Positions 34,516 to 43,996 are shown, counted from the first letter of the stretch. The stretch is DNA of 64,000 bases from Nitrospira sp. (GCA_030653545.1 JAURZE010000022.1:496001-560000), one strand, 5' to 3'. Numbers and translations: made by a program. The notes: generated from the sequence alone by a model not told the origin.

Positions 34516-34845
34516 CTACTTGCATATAAACTGCATCCCCCAGCGCCGGCCGGTCGCTTCTCCCTCCTGCCCTTCCACGCTGGACATGCTGCCGTACCCC
34601 TGCACTTCACCTTCCTTCAGGACGACATAACCCGACGGACACTTCTTCTCCATCACCTTCAATGCGCCCTTCCGATGAGGGGACCCCATCGGCCCGCCGC
34701 GCTCTTCTTTGAAGAGGTAGGTCACCACGCCGCTCGTCGCCGTCTCTTTGACCATCGTGACCGCATCGGAACATCCGGTGATCGCACACAGTAGCGCGAC
34801 AACCGCCGCCGCAGTGACCGCATTAGTTCGGCAACAGAAATCCAT
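34516..34845 (-). CDS. Small lipoprotein inserted in the mod operon
   Basis: A 109-residue protein with a lipoprotein signal (AAVVALLCAITGC), so it should be lipid-anchored at Cys25. The mature domain (VTYLFKEERGGPMGSPHRKGALKVMEKKCPSGYVVLKEGEVQGYGSMSS) is small and has one further Cys pair. Its start overlaps the modA stop by 23 bases and it ends 13 bases before modB, so it is firmly part of the operon. I know of no such protein in standard mod operons. A periplasmic accessory to substrate capture is one possibility. Confidence 0.85.
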   Translation of the reverse strand: MDFCCRTNAVTAAAVVALLCAITGCSDAVTMVKETATSGVVTYLFKEERGGPMGSPHRKGALKVMEKKCPSGYVVLKEGEVQGYGSMSSVEGQEGEATGRRWGMQFICK

Positions 34846-35584
34846 ACCGCCTCATAATGTCCTGCCCTTGTGGGCCTTTCAAGAATTCCAAGAAGCGCCG
34901 GGCCGCTTCCTGATTCCTGGATTGTTTCAAAATCACCGCCCCTTGCTCCAACGGAGGATAGGCCTCGGCTGGAATCTCCCAATAGGCCCCTTTGCCGCTC
35001 ATGGCCGGAGACAGCGCCAGAGACAGCGCGATGATCCCGATCTCACAGGCGCCGGATTCAATGAACTGCGCCGCCTGTGAAATATTCTCTCCCAGAATCA
35101 GCTTCTCTCTCACCGATTCATAGACGCGGGACGATTCCATCGCCGCCACCGCAGCACGACCATACGGGGCGTGCTTGGGATTGGCAATCGCAATCTTCTT
35201 GATGCCGGGCTCCCGCAGGACATCCAGCCCCTTGGACACATCCAGGCGCGACGCGGTACCAGCCCACAACACGATCCGTCCTACCGCGTATCGATAGAGC
35301 GATCCTGACACCGTAAGCCCGGCTTCCTCCAACTTCCTGGGGTACCCGATGTCGGCGGAAAAGTAGAGATCGAACGGCGCGCCGTTCTGAATCTGCGCAT
35401 AAAAATTCCCCGACGAACCTAAGGAGAGTTTCACCTGATGCCCGGCAATCTTTTCATATTCAGCCACGAGATCTTTCATCGCAAAGTTTAAATCGGACGC
35501 CGCCGCAATCGTGATCTCCTCCGCGAACACACCGTTGACACCGGCCCCGATGCACAGGATGACAGTCAAAATGAAACGAATCAT
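34823..35584 (-). CDS. modA: Molybdate-binding periplasmic protein
   Basis: A 253-residue protein with a signal peptide (cleavage near VFAEEI). It matches ModA: ITIAAASDLNFAMKDLVAEYEKIAGHQVKLSLGSSGNFYAQIQNGAPFDLYFSADIGYPRKL holds the SS and oxyanion-binding backbone, and IANPKHAPYGRAAVAAMES is the second conserved block. It delivers molybdate or tungstate to ModBC. Twelve bases separate it from the upstream porin gene, so the porin may pass substrate to it. Confidence 0.93.
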   Translation of the reverse strand: MIRFILTVILCIGAGVNGVFAEEITIAAASDLNFAMKDLVAEYEKIAGHQVKLSLGSSGNFYAQIQNGAPFDLYFSADIGYPRKLEEAGLTVSGSLYRYAVGRIVLWAGTASRLDVSKGLDVLREPGIKKIAIANPKHAPYGRAAVAAMESSRVYESVREKLILGENISQAAQFIESGACEIGIIALSLALSPAMSGKGAYWEIPAEAYPPLEQGAVILKQSRNQEAARRFLEFLKGPQGQDIMRRYGFLLPN

Positions 35585-35595
35585 GACAGATCCCC

Positions 35596-37311
35596 CTAGA
35601 AAAATATTTGATATTGAACTCGAATCGCGTTCTCGATCAACGTCCTGGCATTCACATCCAACGGGACGGTTCCGGACGGGAACGTCGCCCCGACCGCCGG
35701 CAACGGCGCGCTGCGACCGACCGCAAATCCGCCCTGTCCCATCGCAATGTTGCTATAGGTCAACATGATCTGGTGATCGTAGGTCCCGCTGAGGAACCAG
35801 TTCAACGACACATTGACTTCCTTGATCAGATCTCCGCCCGACCTGGTATCCGGATCCCACCAGGCATAGCGGGCGGCCACTTCGACCTTCCGCGGAATCA
35901 GGTAGTAGCCGGATTGCACATACCAACCCGTCGCATTGCCGAACTGGCCGGGAGCAAAAACCGTGCAAGGCCCTCCCACGACGGCCGTCTGCATACAGGG
36001 CAACTCCTTGCTATGCCTGGTCACGTTTCTAAACCAGTATTCGGCCTGCAACGAGAAGCCACGGTACTTGAATGCAGAGTCGAGCGTCCAGGTGGAAAAG
36101 TCGACGACGCCCTGCCCCAACATGCGCCCGTTCCCGTATTGGGCAAGCGCACGGCGAACGGTCAGATTCGCCAGATCAATGCCGACAAAGGCATTATTGG
36201 TGCTGGTATCGATCGCCGGATTGTAGGCATACCCGCCACCGATGGCCATTTGAGGCGTTTCAGAATAGGCCAGATCGCCTTCCCCATACCCGGCCCGGCC
36301 CATGAGATTCGCCTGCAATCTTGCCACATACATCAGCTGATTCACGCTGGTCCGGAGATTTCCATTGAGGTTACGCTGATTAGGCTGACATCCGCCCGGG
36401 GACGGAAAGGGATTCCCGCCGGTTTGACCGCCAGGACAACCGACTGTCGGCTCCTCGCTGGAAAACTGCACGAACCGGTTCACTAGCGGGCCGGAGCCGT
36501 TAAACACCCCGAAGTAATAATTGACCGGATAGATCTCTTCATCGTTCATGATCGTGATGCCGACATCACGCCGGTTCAGACCGCTGGCGGTAAAGGCTTC
36601 CATCACCTGCGCCCGGCTCGCAAACTGCATCGAGGCGGTCGAATTGATCTGCGACCGGTTGAAATACACTTTGTATTGGCCCACCTGCACATTGAGCCAA
36701 GGAATGTGGGTACTCGTCACGTTGAGATCCAGCATTGTGATTGCCCCAGGCGCCTGAGCATTTTCAGCCGTTTCACCGGCTAACTGCATGTAGTACTTCA
36801 AATCGGGATTAAAGAGATGCCCCATGAAATAAATCCGCGCCGTTCTCAAATTGAACGTTGACGATTCATTAATTGATCGGCTCGCCCGATAGTCGCCGAA
36901 CACTCCCAAGAGCTCAGGGTAATTTTTTGAGTCTCCGGACTCCCGATAGGCATCGTTTCTGTAGCGCTGCGTGAATCTGGTGGCAAACCGCCCGCGGATC
37001 TTGAGAAAGAAGTCGTTATCGTTCATCGAGAAGTTGAACCCGCGGTCGTACCAGGCCTTGAAGCTGGGCTGCAGCAGATAGGTCCGCTCTTGCGATTCCC
37101 TGACGACATTGTCGTACTCCTCCTGCGTGATCGTGCCCTGCTTGACGGCCCGCTGCAGCAGCAGCCTGGTGGCCGGATCCATGCTTTCGACAAACACATA
37201 GCGCCCGTCCTTTTCGACGAGCTTGCCGGCATCCGCCGCCCAAGCCGGGCTCATACACAGACCCAACAGCACCATATACCCAGCAACGAACCATCGAGCG
37301 CGATGAGACAT
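35596..37311 (-). CDS. OprO/OprP-like anion-selective outer-membrane porin
   Basis: About 571 residues from the ATG at 37311, which has GAGGAG upstream and is followed by a signal peptide (AGYMVLLGLCMSPAWAAD). A short helical segment (KLVEKDGRYVFVESMDPATRLLLQRAVKQGTITQEEYDNVVRESQ) precedes a large beta-barrel with aromatic girdles, ending in the outer-membrane C-terminal signature YQIFF. It is clearly paralogous to the porin at 40701, down to the N-terminal LxxKEGK/LxxKDGR and GxITQEEYD motifs. Genes downstream encode ModA-type uptake, so the likely cargo is an oxyanion such as molybdate. The exact selectivity is not readable. Confidence 0.88.
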   Translation of the reverse strand: MSHRARWFVAGYMVLLGLCMSPAWAADAGKLVEKDGRYVFVESMDPATRLLLQRAVKQGTITQEEYDNVVRESQERTYLLQPSFKAWYDRGFNFSMNDNDFFLKIRGRFATRFTQRYRNDAYRESGDSKNYPELLGVFGDYRASRSINESSTFNLRTARIYFMGHLFNPDLKYYMQLAGETAENAQAPGAITMLDLNVTSTHIPWLNVQVGQYKVYFNRSQINSTASMQFASRAQVMEAFTASGLNRRDVGITIMNDEEIYPVNYYFGVFNGSGPLVNRFVQFSSEEPTVGCPGGQTGGNPFPSPGGCQPNQRNLNGNLRTSVNQLMYVARLQANLMGRAGYGEGDLAYSETPQMAIGGGYAYNPAIDTSTNNAFVGIDLANLTVRRALAQYGNGRMLGQGVVDFSTWTLDSAFKYRGFSLQAEYWFRNVTRHSKELPCMQTAVVGGPCTVFAPGQFGNATGWYVQSGYYLIPRKVEVAARYAWWDPDTRSGGDLIKEVNVSLNWFLSGTYDHQIMLTYSNIAMGQGGFAVGRSAPLPAVGATFPSGTVPLDVNARTLIENAIRVQYQIFF

Positions 37312-37383
37312 GGCGATAATCTCCTCAAACAACACGAATAGAAGATAGAGGAAGAAAGACGGCGACAACGATGAAAATGATGG

Positions 37384-38046
37384 TTACGGCCCCGGAGACG
37401 AGCCGACTTTCGGCGCGTTCAAGAACGCGCGGTAGTCCAGCGCCGACAAGCCCTTCTGGTCGGCAGCCCAAAAGCGCCCCGGTTCAAAGTACAGCAGGTA
37501 CTCGGCAGGCGGTGGCGGCGGGGTGGGATAGTTATAATCGTAGAGATCCGCCTTTCTCGTCGGGATCTGCACATGCACATATTCAAGCGTGAGATAGAGA
37601 GAAGACTCACGGACGGCCACCCATCCGCCGACGACATCGCGACGGACGCTGGGATTGAGACCCGGCGCCCGGAGTTCGAAATGCACGCGCTCGCTCGGTC
37701 CGGCGGCACGCAATCCTTCCGAGAGTCTTCCTGCCAATGCTTCCAGTTCATCCGGACGAAAGACCGGTTTGGGAGGATTCTCTTCCGCAAACCACCGTAG
37801 CGGCATGCGCTGCTTGGGCCGGAATGAAAACCCCTGCAAGATACTCGTCAGCTCTGCCGGCGTCAGTTGCACCGGATGCGAATACGCCGCTGCGTCAACG
37901 TCCTGTTGAAGTGCGACAACCACGCGTGCGTCCTCATGCACAACTTTGGTCGTGTAGGGCAGTCGCGCACAGGAAGCGGACAGCCCCACAACAACCCCAC
38001 AGAGAACGATCCGACAGAAGATGAAGACTCGGTATCGGTGACGCAT
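37384..38046 (-). CDS. Lipoprotein of the duplicated transport cassette
   Basis: About 220 residues with a lipoprotein signal (LCGVVVGLSASC). It shares with the protein at 43197 the LTPAELTSIL/LTPTEVGTLL segment, AGPSERVHFEL/AGPTERVYFHL and GRFWAADQKGLSALDYRAFLNA/SKFRFWAPDQREELHIRFREALA. It has a Pro-rich loop (YPTPPPPPAEY). No known family. Conserved position between an SBP and a porin in both clusters suggests an envelope partner of the uptake system. The start at 38046 has CGGAGAGC upstream. Confidence 0.82.
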   Translation of the reverse strand: MRHRYRVFIFCRIVLCGVVVGLSASCARLPYTTKVVHEDARVVVALQQDVDAAAYSHPVQLTPAELTSILQGFSFRPKQRMPLRWFAEENPPKPVFRPDELEALAGRLSEGLRAAGPSERVHFELRAPGLNPSVRRDVVGGWVAVRESSLYLTLEYVHVQIPTRKADLYDYNYPTPPPPPAEYLLYFEPGRFWAADQKGLSALDYRAFLNAPKVGSSPGP

Positions 38047-38102
38047 ACATGCTCTCCGTTGATATAGAAAGAAGCCGCCAGTACCCTTATCCAATCGCCC
38101 AC

Positions 38103-38960
38103 TCACGGGATAGAGACGCGCACCGGAGATTCAGGCGATTTCCCCGGTCCATACCCCAACCGTTTCAACACCGACTGCCCGTCCGGACTCGTGACAAACC
38201 GCAAAAACTCCTCGCAGAGCGGACGATCCTGGCAATATCTTTCCATTGAAATGGAATGAGGAATCGGCTTGTACAGACCGGTGGGAGGCGTGGCCACGAC
38301 ACGCACCCGTTGCGGAACTCGCGTGGCATCCTGACCGAACATGATGCCGACATCGGCCTGGCCACTCAGCACGTGATCGAGAATCCCGGCCTGATCGTTA
38401 GCGAGATCAATTCGTTTTCCTTCCGCGCTTTTCAGTCCCAACGCCGACAGCAACCGGTCGGTTTCCACGCCCAGTCGAGTCTTCTGATCGGCAATGGCAA
38501 TCCGCACCGATGGCATACTCGCCAGGGCTTCAAACGATTCCGGCGCCTCGCTCAACGACTCCGGCGCCACGAGGACAAGACGTTCCGTCGCATAGAGGGC
38601 TTTCGCCTCCGGCAGCAGATAATATTTCTGCTCCATGCGGGTGATCACCTCATCCCCGCCCGGCGCCACAAGGTGAATCGGCCCTGAGCCGATGAAGGAC
38701 TTGCCCCGATTCTCCATCGCGGCAACGGTCCGCCGAAGATCGAGCGACGTATCGACCGACAGCTGCACGCGCACATCCGGGTGACTCGCCTCGAACGCCC
38801 GGCCGAGGTGCGCCATGGCTTCCTGCACAGAGGGCGATGTGGCGATGACCATCACACGAGCCACCCCTGCATCTCCAACCGGCCCCCGCACGGGCGCACA
38901 ACTCATGCTGACCGCGATACAGATCCCCAACATGGCAACGCGCATCCATCGAACGGTCAT
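38103..38960 (-). CDS. ModA-like substrate-binding lipoprotein
   Basis: About 285 residues from 38960. A lipoprotein signal ends in VSMSC. The mature protein has the ModA-like layout: RVMVIATSPSVQEAMAHLGRAFEASHPDVRVQLSVDTSLDLRR, IAIADQKTRLGVETDRLLSALGL, then a hinge and C-terminal lobe GILDHVLSGQADVGIMFGQDATRVPQ. It is lipid-anchored, unlike the soluble ModA downstream, and probably binds a related oxyanion. It starts 20 bases after the regulator stop. Confidence 0.85.
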   Translation of the reverse strand: MTVRWMRVAMLGICIAVSMSCAPVRGPVGDAGVARVMVIATSPSVQEAMAHLGRAFEASHPDVRVQLSVDTSLDLRRTVAAMENRGKSFIGSGPIHLVAPGGDEVITRMEQKYYLLPEAKALYATERLVLVAPESLSEAPESFEALASMPSVRIAIADQKTRLGVETDRLLSALGLKSAEGKRIDLANDQAGILDHVLSGQADVGIMFGQDATRVPQRVRVVATPPTGLYKPIPHSISMERYCQDRPLCEEFLRFVTSPDGQSVLKRLGYGPGKSPESPVRVSIP

Positions 38961-38979
38961 GCGATTTCCACACTCATCA

Positions 38980-40164
38980 TTACAAAACCTGAAGCTTGCC
39001 CGTGTCCGTCGTGTCATACCCGCCGATGGCGGAGATCTCGGACCGGAAGGGACGGCTGGCCAACGTATCGAAGAGATGATTCAAAGATGGATGGCTGGAG
39101 AGATACGCTTTCGGCACCACCAGATCGTAACGCGCCGACTGCAACGGAATGAAGTCGAGGCCGTAGGATTGCGCGGCGGATCTGATGCCCACCCCCGCAT
39201 CCGCCTGCCCTTCTGAGACCAGACGGGCGACATGGAGATGGGAGGCTGCCGTGCGGTTATATCCCTTGACCTGCGAACCGACGAAACCAGCGGCACGCAG
39301 CCGCTGATCGAGCAGCAGGCGTGCGCCTGCACCCTCTTCCCGATTGATCACCGTCACATCATCACGCACAAGATCGGCGATCGTTCGAACCTGCTTGGGA
39401 TTGCCCGGACGTACGACCAATCCTTCTTCCCACGTCGCAAACGTAATCACCTCATACGAACTCACCTTCAAATGACGGCGGAGAAACGGCAAATTGCTTT
39501 CACCGGTTGAATCGTCTGTCAGATGAATGCCCGCCACATGCACCTCGCCCCGTTGTAAGGCCTGGAGCGCGGCGGTACTCCCCATCGTCCAACCGACCAC
39601 GCTAGTCGAATCTTTCCGACGACGAAGATGCTCCCCCGCCAGAAAAATCGCCGGATCGCATCCCGCGACTGCAATTTCCTGCTCGATGGCGTGCCGGTCG
39701 CGCGAGAGCCGCACCTGCACCACTGACGCATCGGAACGTCCACGCCTAGTCGCATCCCTCGGCTCAAGAAACCCATCGGCCGCAACCGTATAACTCAACA
39801 CTTCGCCGAGACCTGCTACAGGTCGCGCAAAATACTGCCCATTCACCTTCACGACCTTCACACGAGGCAGTGGGCCGGCAGAAGACGCCGGTCTCGGCAC
39901 CTCAATCAATCTCGCTTCAATCACTTCACCGGCAGATTGCAGAGAGAACAGATCCTCAACCGATGTGTTCAGCACCCGCGCAAGTTGGAGCGCCACGACC
40001 GTGGTGGGGAGATACCGATTGGCTTCGATTGATGAAATGGCCTGACGAGTTACATCGGCCCGCGCCGCCAGCTCTCCCTGCGAGAGCCCTCTGGCAGTAC
40101 GGACTTCTTTGAGTCGATTCAAACAAAAAGACGGAACATTGGGAGATGACTTTCGCTTCACCAT
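38980..40164 (-). CDS. XRE-family regulator with periplasmic-binding-protein-like sensor domain
   Basis: A 394-residue protein. Residues about 18-72 are an XRE helix-turn-helix (ARGLSQGELAARADVTRQAISSIEANRYLP). Residues about 150-370 resemble the PBP-like (molybdate-binding-protein-like) ligand domain found in some molybdate and tungstate regulators: IAVAGCDPAIFLAGEHLRRR, GSTAALQALQRGEVHVAGIHLTDD, INREEGAGARLLLDQRL. It is divergent from the yezD-porin cluster and first in the minus cluster, so it probably senses an oxyanion and controls both. Which ligand is not known. Confidence 0.88.
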   Translation of the reverse strand: MVKRKSSPNVPSFCLNRLKEVRTARGLSQGELAARADVTRQAISSIEANRYLPTTVVALQLARVLNTSVEDLFSLQSAGEVIEARLIEVPRPASSAGPLPRVKVVKVNGQYFARPVAGLGEVLSYTVAADGFLEPRDATRRGRSDASVVQVRLSRDRHAIEQEIAVAGCDPAIFLAGEHLRRRKDSTSVVGWTMGSTAALQALQRGEVHVAGIHLTDDSTGESNLPFLRRHLKVSSYEVITFATWEEGLVVRPGNPKQVRTIADLVRDDVTVINREEGAGARLLLDQRLRAAGFVGSQVKGYNRTAASHLHVARLVSEGQADAGVGIRSAAQSYGLDFIPLQSARYDLVVPKAYLSSHPSLNHLFDTLASRPFRSEISAIGGYDTTDTGKLQVL

Positions 40165-40380
40165 GAAACAACAAATAGCAATTATGATTTACAATTGTCA
40201 ATCATTGAATACATCAATCAACAAGAACATTAGACATATTTTGATGCGACAATATTCATTCAGAAAATATCAGCGAGCCAATAAATATATTGTTGACAAT
40301 GTAACTCCATTTACTGTATTTAATCGCCATTCAATCTTGATCGGATTTAAGTACTTTAAGAATACGCCTGACTTTGCACC
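40165..40380. promoter_or_regulatory. AT-rich divergent regulatory region
   Basis: Strikingly AT-rich between GC-rich genes. It serves both transport clusters. For the plus direction a TTGACA (40293-40298) with a weak TATTTA or GTATTT 17-18 bases later is a candidate promoter. No clear regulator palindrome was found by eye. Confidence 0.55.
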
Positions 40381-40563
40381 ATGAATCTCAATGGAACTCC
40401 CCAAAATAACGCCGACGAACTTCTTCGGGATGCCCTCAAGGACATCCGGTTTGGGTCCATTGAAATCGTCATCCATGACTCGAAGATCGTTCAAATCGAA
40501 CGGAAGGAAAAATTCCGTTTGAACCACACCTCCACCCAGACCTCACCAGTGAGACGCCCATGA
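40381..40563 (+). CDS. YezD family (DUF2292) protein
   Basis: A 60-residue protein whose core, LLRDALKDIRFGSIEIVIHDSKIVQIERKEKFRL, is the YezD/DUF2292 signature (a small beta-helix module). In many bacteria YezD-like genes accompany sulfur- or oxyanion-assimilation operons. Here it heads the plus transport cluster. The ribosome-binding site is weak. Function unknown. Confidence 0.85.
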   Translation: MNLNGTPQNNADELLRDALKDIRFGSIEIVIHDSKIVQIERKEKFRLNHTSTQTSPVRRP

Positions 40564-40700
40564 CCACTTCACATCGCTGTCGACGCTCACGCTAACCACC
40601 GGCCGTCCAGACAACTGGAGGCGCTTCACCGGCACATCCTTTATTCACGCAGCGAACTGACCGCACGATCGGAAGTTCCGACAAGACGAAGGGAAACGAC

Positions 40701-42335
40701 ATGAGAAGGCTCCGTTTGTTCACACGCACCATTCTGGGGGTCGCCTTGCTGGCCGGCGCGTCACCCGCGCTGGCTGTCGAGGAAGGCCAACTTGTGAAGA
40801 AAGAAGGCAAGTGGGAATACTATTCCGGCGAAGATCCGGGGTTGAAGTACCTTTATCTGAAGGGACTGATCACCCAGGAGGAGTACGACAAGGGCCTCAA
40901 GGTCATCGAGACGAAAGACCGCATCTCAAAACCGAATTTCAGCATCGACGTCAATAACGGATTGAACATCCGCGCTGGGGACAAGTTCCTTCTGAAGCTC
41001 CGGCTGCTCACCCAGGTTCGGTATACCCACAGTGCGTACAATGCGGCCTGGGGATCGATCGGAGATTCGAGAAATCCTGAAATTCTCGGCGGTCAGGTCG
41101 AGTATCGGGCCATCAGAAAGCAGAGCGATTCGAATCAATTTTCCATTCCCCGTGCCCGCCTCCAATTTTTGGGCTACGCCTTCGATCCCGATTTTCGGTA
41201 CAATATTTCATGGGCCTTCGATCAGACCACTTGGGATCAAGAAGGAGGCAGCGGGCGCGCCGGATTGCTCGACGCGTATGTGTCCTCCTGGCATATCCCC
41301 TGGTTGACGGTTCAGGCCGGACAACAGCGGGTCTGGTTCAACCGCGCGTCGATCAGCTCCATTGCCACGTCCAGCTTCGCGGACAATCTGATCGTCCAAA
41401 ACGCGTTCAATGCCAACCAGCAAGGCAGCCGGGACATCGGGGTCAGTATTTTGAGCGATGAGGATCAGTACAGATTCAACTACGCCATTGGAATCTGGGG
41501 CGGAGTCGGCGCCAATCTCTCGCGGGAAGGCACGAGCATCAGTCAGCGAGTGCTGCCCCCCACCGGCGGCGGCGGCCCCCCATCAGGAACGACTCGAACC
41601 TATAACTATGACACCCGTATTCTAACCGGCGAGATGATGTACACGTTTCGAGGACTGTTCAAACTCTCCGGCAACCCCGGATATGGACAAGGAGACATTC
41701 TCAACTCCCGCACGTTGCAGTCGGCGATTGCCTACGGCTATGCTTACAATCCTGCCCAAAACTACCTGAGCGCGATCCGATCCGACATTGTGGATCGCGC
41801 TTACCGCCAGCGCGTGACCAAGGCCATGAACGGCCGGCTCCTCGCCGGTGGTATTTACGACTTCCAAACCCATGAAGTGGACTTCATTGCCAAGTATCAA
41901 GGGTGGGCATTTCAGACTGAAGGCTACTTCCGGCACCAGCGGGTACGGAACAGCGACAGTGGAACCACTCCGTTTGACCTTGGCACCATCCCGGCGGCCC
42001 AATTTACCGGCCCTCCGGTGGCGTTGGGACAAGCCTGGGGCTGGTATGCGCAGGTGGGGAAATACATCATCCCACGAAAGCTCGAGGTTGCAGTCCGGTA
42101 TGGATTCATGGATCCCTCAACCAAGCAGAAACAGGATCTGGTCAAAGAATTCGGGACCGCCATCAGCTACAGTTTCGACGGCACATATAATAACCGTCTG
42201 ATCATCGATTACTCGAATATCCAGCTGGGAAGCGGCGGACGGGCGCCGGATCGATTCCCCTTCGAGAGCCAACCTGGCTTCGGGCAGCAGCTGCTCGAAA
42301 ACCGGATCAATGTGCAGTATCAATTCTTTTTCTAG
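40701..42335 (+). CDS. OprO/OprP-like outer-membrane porin, paralogue of the porin at 35596
   Basis: A 544-residue exported barrel with a signal peptide (ending SPALAVEEG). The mature start shares LVKKEGKWEYYSGEDPGLKYLYLKGLITQEEYDKGLKVI with the other porin's N-terminal module. The barrel has alternating aromatic strands and ends in the outer-membrane signature QYQFFF. Both porins share SRNPEILGGQVEYRAIRKQSDSNQFSIPRARLQFLGYAFDPDFRY-like and IPRKLEVAVRYGFMDP blocks. It begins behind GAAGGGAA. It probably admits an anionic nutrient for the SBPs that follow. Confidence 0.88.
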   Translation: MRRLRLFTRTILGVALLAGASPALAVEEGQLVKKEGKWEYYSGEDPGLKYLYLKGLITQEEYDKGLKVIETKDRISKPNFSIDVNNGLNIRAGDKFLLKLRLLTQVRYTHSAYNAAWGSIGDSRNPEILGGQVEYRAIRKQSDSNQFSIPRARLQFLGYAFDPDFRYNISWAFDQTTWDQEGGSGRAGLLDAYVSSWHIPWLTVQAGQQRVWFNRASISSIATSSFADNLIVQNAFNANQQGSRDIGVSILSDEDQYRFNYAIGIWGGVGANLSREGTSISQRVLPPTGGGGPPSGTTRTYNYDTRILTGEMMYTFRGLFKLSGNPGYGQGDILNSRTLQSAIAYGYAYNPAQNYLSAIRSDIVDRAYRQRVTKAMNGRLLAGGIYDFQTHEVDFIAKYQGWAFQTEGYFRHQRVRNSDSGTTPFDLGTIPAAQFTGPPVALGQAWGWYAQVGKYIIPRKLEVAVRYGFMDPSTKQKQDLVKEFGTAISYSFDGTYNNRLIIDYSNIQLGSGGRAPDRFPFESQPGFGQQLLENRINVQYQFFF

Positions 42336-42375
42336 AACCATGATGAACGCTAGCAGGACACATAGGAGGTACTCC

Positions 42376-43197
42376 ATGACACGCCGAAGCATACTATTGA
42401 GAAGTGTGTTGTTCCTCGGTGTAGTAGGCATAACAGGTTGGACCGCACCGCCCGTGCAGGCGCAACCCGAAACACTCACCATCGCTGCCGCCAACAGCGT
42501 CAAGGATGCGCTACGGAAAGCGTTACCGCTGTTTGAGGCCCAGCATCCGGAGATCAACGTGCGGGTCATCTATGGCCCGTCGCAAACCCTCCGGAAGCAA
42601 ATTGAAGAGGGCGCGCCGGTCGACGTCTTCTTACCGTCGCTGGTTGAGGAAATTGAGCAATTGGAAAAGAAAGGCCTCGTCATTCAGGGCACCAAGCGTG
42701 TCTACGCCGCCACATCGCTGGTATTGATCACCGGCACCACGCTTCCTGCGCCAATCGCCTCGATTCAGGACCTGCGCACCGTCCCCATCCGGCGAATTGC
42801 AATCGGTGACCCCAAAACCTCGTCGGTGGGAAAAGTCGCCGTTCAGTTCCTAAAATACAGCAAGCTCGAACCGGAGCTGAAGTCGCAATTCGTATACGGA
42901 GAACACTCGCAAGCCGTGCTGAACCTGGTCGCCAACGGTGAAGCAGAGATCGGCGTGGTCTATCGGACTGACGCCATAGCAGATGAACACGTCCGGATTC
43001 TCGACACGGCGCCGGAAGGCTCCCACACGCCGATCCGATATGGCGTAGCCGTTGTCTGGACCGCCAAAAACGTGTCCGGAGCGGGAGACTTCATCCAGTT
43101 CCTGCTAACGCCTCAGGTTCAATCTCAATTCAAGGACCATGGGTTCGACCAAGCGGTGCGCGAAGTCGGCCTTGCTCAGCGACAGGAGGGACGATAA
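42376..43197 (+). CDS. ModA-family periplasmic substrate-binding protein
   Basis: About 273 residues from the ATG at 42376, behind a strong AGGAGG, with a signal peptide ending APPVQAQ. It matches ModA: LTIAAANSVKDALRKALPLFEAQHPEINVRVIYGPSQTLRKQIEEGAPVDVFLPSLVEEIEQLEKKGLV, then IAIGDPKTSSVGKVAVQFLKYSKL. It lies between porin and lipoprotein as in the other cluster. Its stop overlaps the lipoprotein ATG (TAATG). No ModBC partner is adjacent; it may use those of the minus cluster. Confidence 0.88.
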   Translation: MTRRSILLRSVLFLGVVGITGWTAPPVQAQPETLTIAAANSVKDALRKALPLFEAQHPEINVRVIYGPSQTLRKQIEEGAPVDVFLPSLVEEIEQLEKKGLVIQGTKRVYAATSLVLITGTTLPAPIASIQDLRTVPIRRIAIGDPKTSSVGKVAVQFLKYSKLEPELKSQFVYGEHSQAVLNLVANGEAEIGVVYRTDAIADEHVRILDTAPEGSHTPIRYGVAVVWTAKNVSGAGDFIQFLLTPQVQSQFKDHGFDQAVREVGLAQRQEGR

Positions 43198-43922
43198 TGA
43201 ATCACTCTCAGCAACATATGACACGGACGTCTGCATGGCCGCTTGGCGGGCTATTTCTCTTCGTCGGATTATCCATCGTGACTGGTTGCGCCAGCCAGCC
43301 AGCCGCGCCATCGAAGGCCATCTATGCGTCAGGGTTGAACACAGTCCGGTTGGAGCAGGATCCCGACTCGACCTCCAATACTCACCCCGCGACGCTGACC
43401 CCGACTGAGGTCGGCACCTTACTCCGGGGGGTACGCGCATCGGAACAACGGAACGCCATTCACCAAATATTTGCCGGTCAAGCCGATTGGACCAGGGCAT
43501 TCCGCAACGAGGAGATTTTCGTATTGGCGCCGGCACTATCAAAGGCGCTGGCACAGGCTGGTCCGACCGAACGGGTGTACTTTCACTTGAGTCATGCCAC
43601 GGATCAAGGGGATGAGGAAACCACCACTGGCTGGCTCTCCATCCAAGGCCCGATTCTGCGCTTGACCATCAGCGGCGTGCATGACCGGCACAGCCCCGGT
43701 CCGGATATCAGCAAATACGACCGGCAGCTCCCGAACGTGCCGGAAGCCTCGGCCTTGCACGATGTCACATTTGAGCCGGGAGAATTCTTGGCCAAGACGA
43801 GCTCGAAGTTCCGTTTTTGGGCGCCGGATCAACGGGAAGAACTGCACATTCGTTTCCGAGAAGCCCTTGCAGCCCTTCCCGTCTATCCAGGACTGGAACA
43901 GGGACGTCAGCTACGTCCGTAA
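43197..43922 (+). CDS. Lipoprotein of the duplicated transport cassette, second copy
   Basis: A 241-residue protein with a lipoprotein signal (LSIVTGC). It is related to the lipoprotein at 37384 by shared segments (LTPTEVGTLLRG; ALSKALAQAGPTERVYFHL; GWLSIQGPILRLTISGVH; FRFWAPDQREELHIRFREAL). It is translated by stop/start overlap with the SBP. The family is not recognised. Its repeated occurrence beside SBP and porin suggests it couples outer-membrane entry to periplasmic capture. Confidence 0.82.
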   Translation: MNHSQQHMTRTSAWPLGGLFLFVGLSIVTGCASQPAAPSKAIYASGLNTVRLEQDPDSTSNTHPATLTPTEVGTLLRGVRASEQRNAIHQIFAGQADWTRAFRNEEIFVLAPALSKALAQAGPTERVYFHLSHATDQGDEETTTGWLSIQGPILRLTISGVHDRHSPGPDISKYDRQLPNVPEASALHDVTFEPGEFLAKTSSKFRFWAPDQREELHIRFREALAALPVYPGLEQGRQLRP

Positions 43923-43935
43923 GCAGTATATGCAC

Positions 43936-43968
43936 CCGCCGGGAGCAGAGAGAATCTGCTCCCGGCGG
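43936..43968 (+). terminator. Perfect intercistronic hairpin
   Basis: CCGCCGGGAGCAGA pairs with TCTGCTCCCGGCGG across a five-base loop (GAGAA), a flawless 14-bp stem between the lipoprotein stop and the SBP start. No T-run follows in the sense direction. It could be a partial terminator, an mRNA processing site or a stability element that sets different levels of the upstream and downstream genes. Confidence 0.7.
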
Positions 43969-43996
43969 ACAACACCTCGAATCGACGGGAAGCATC

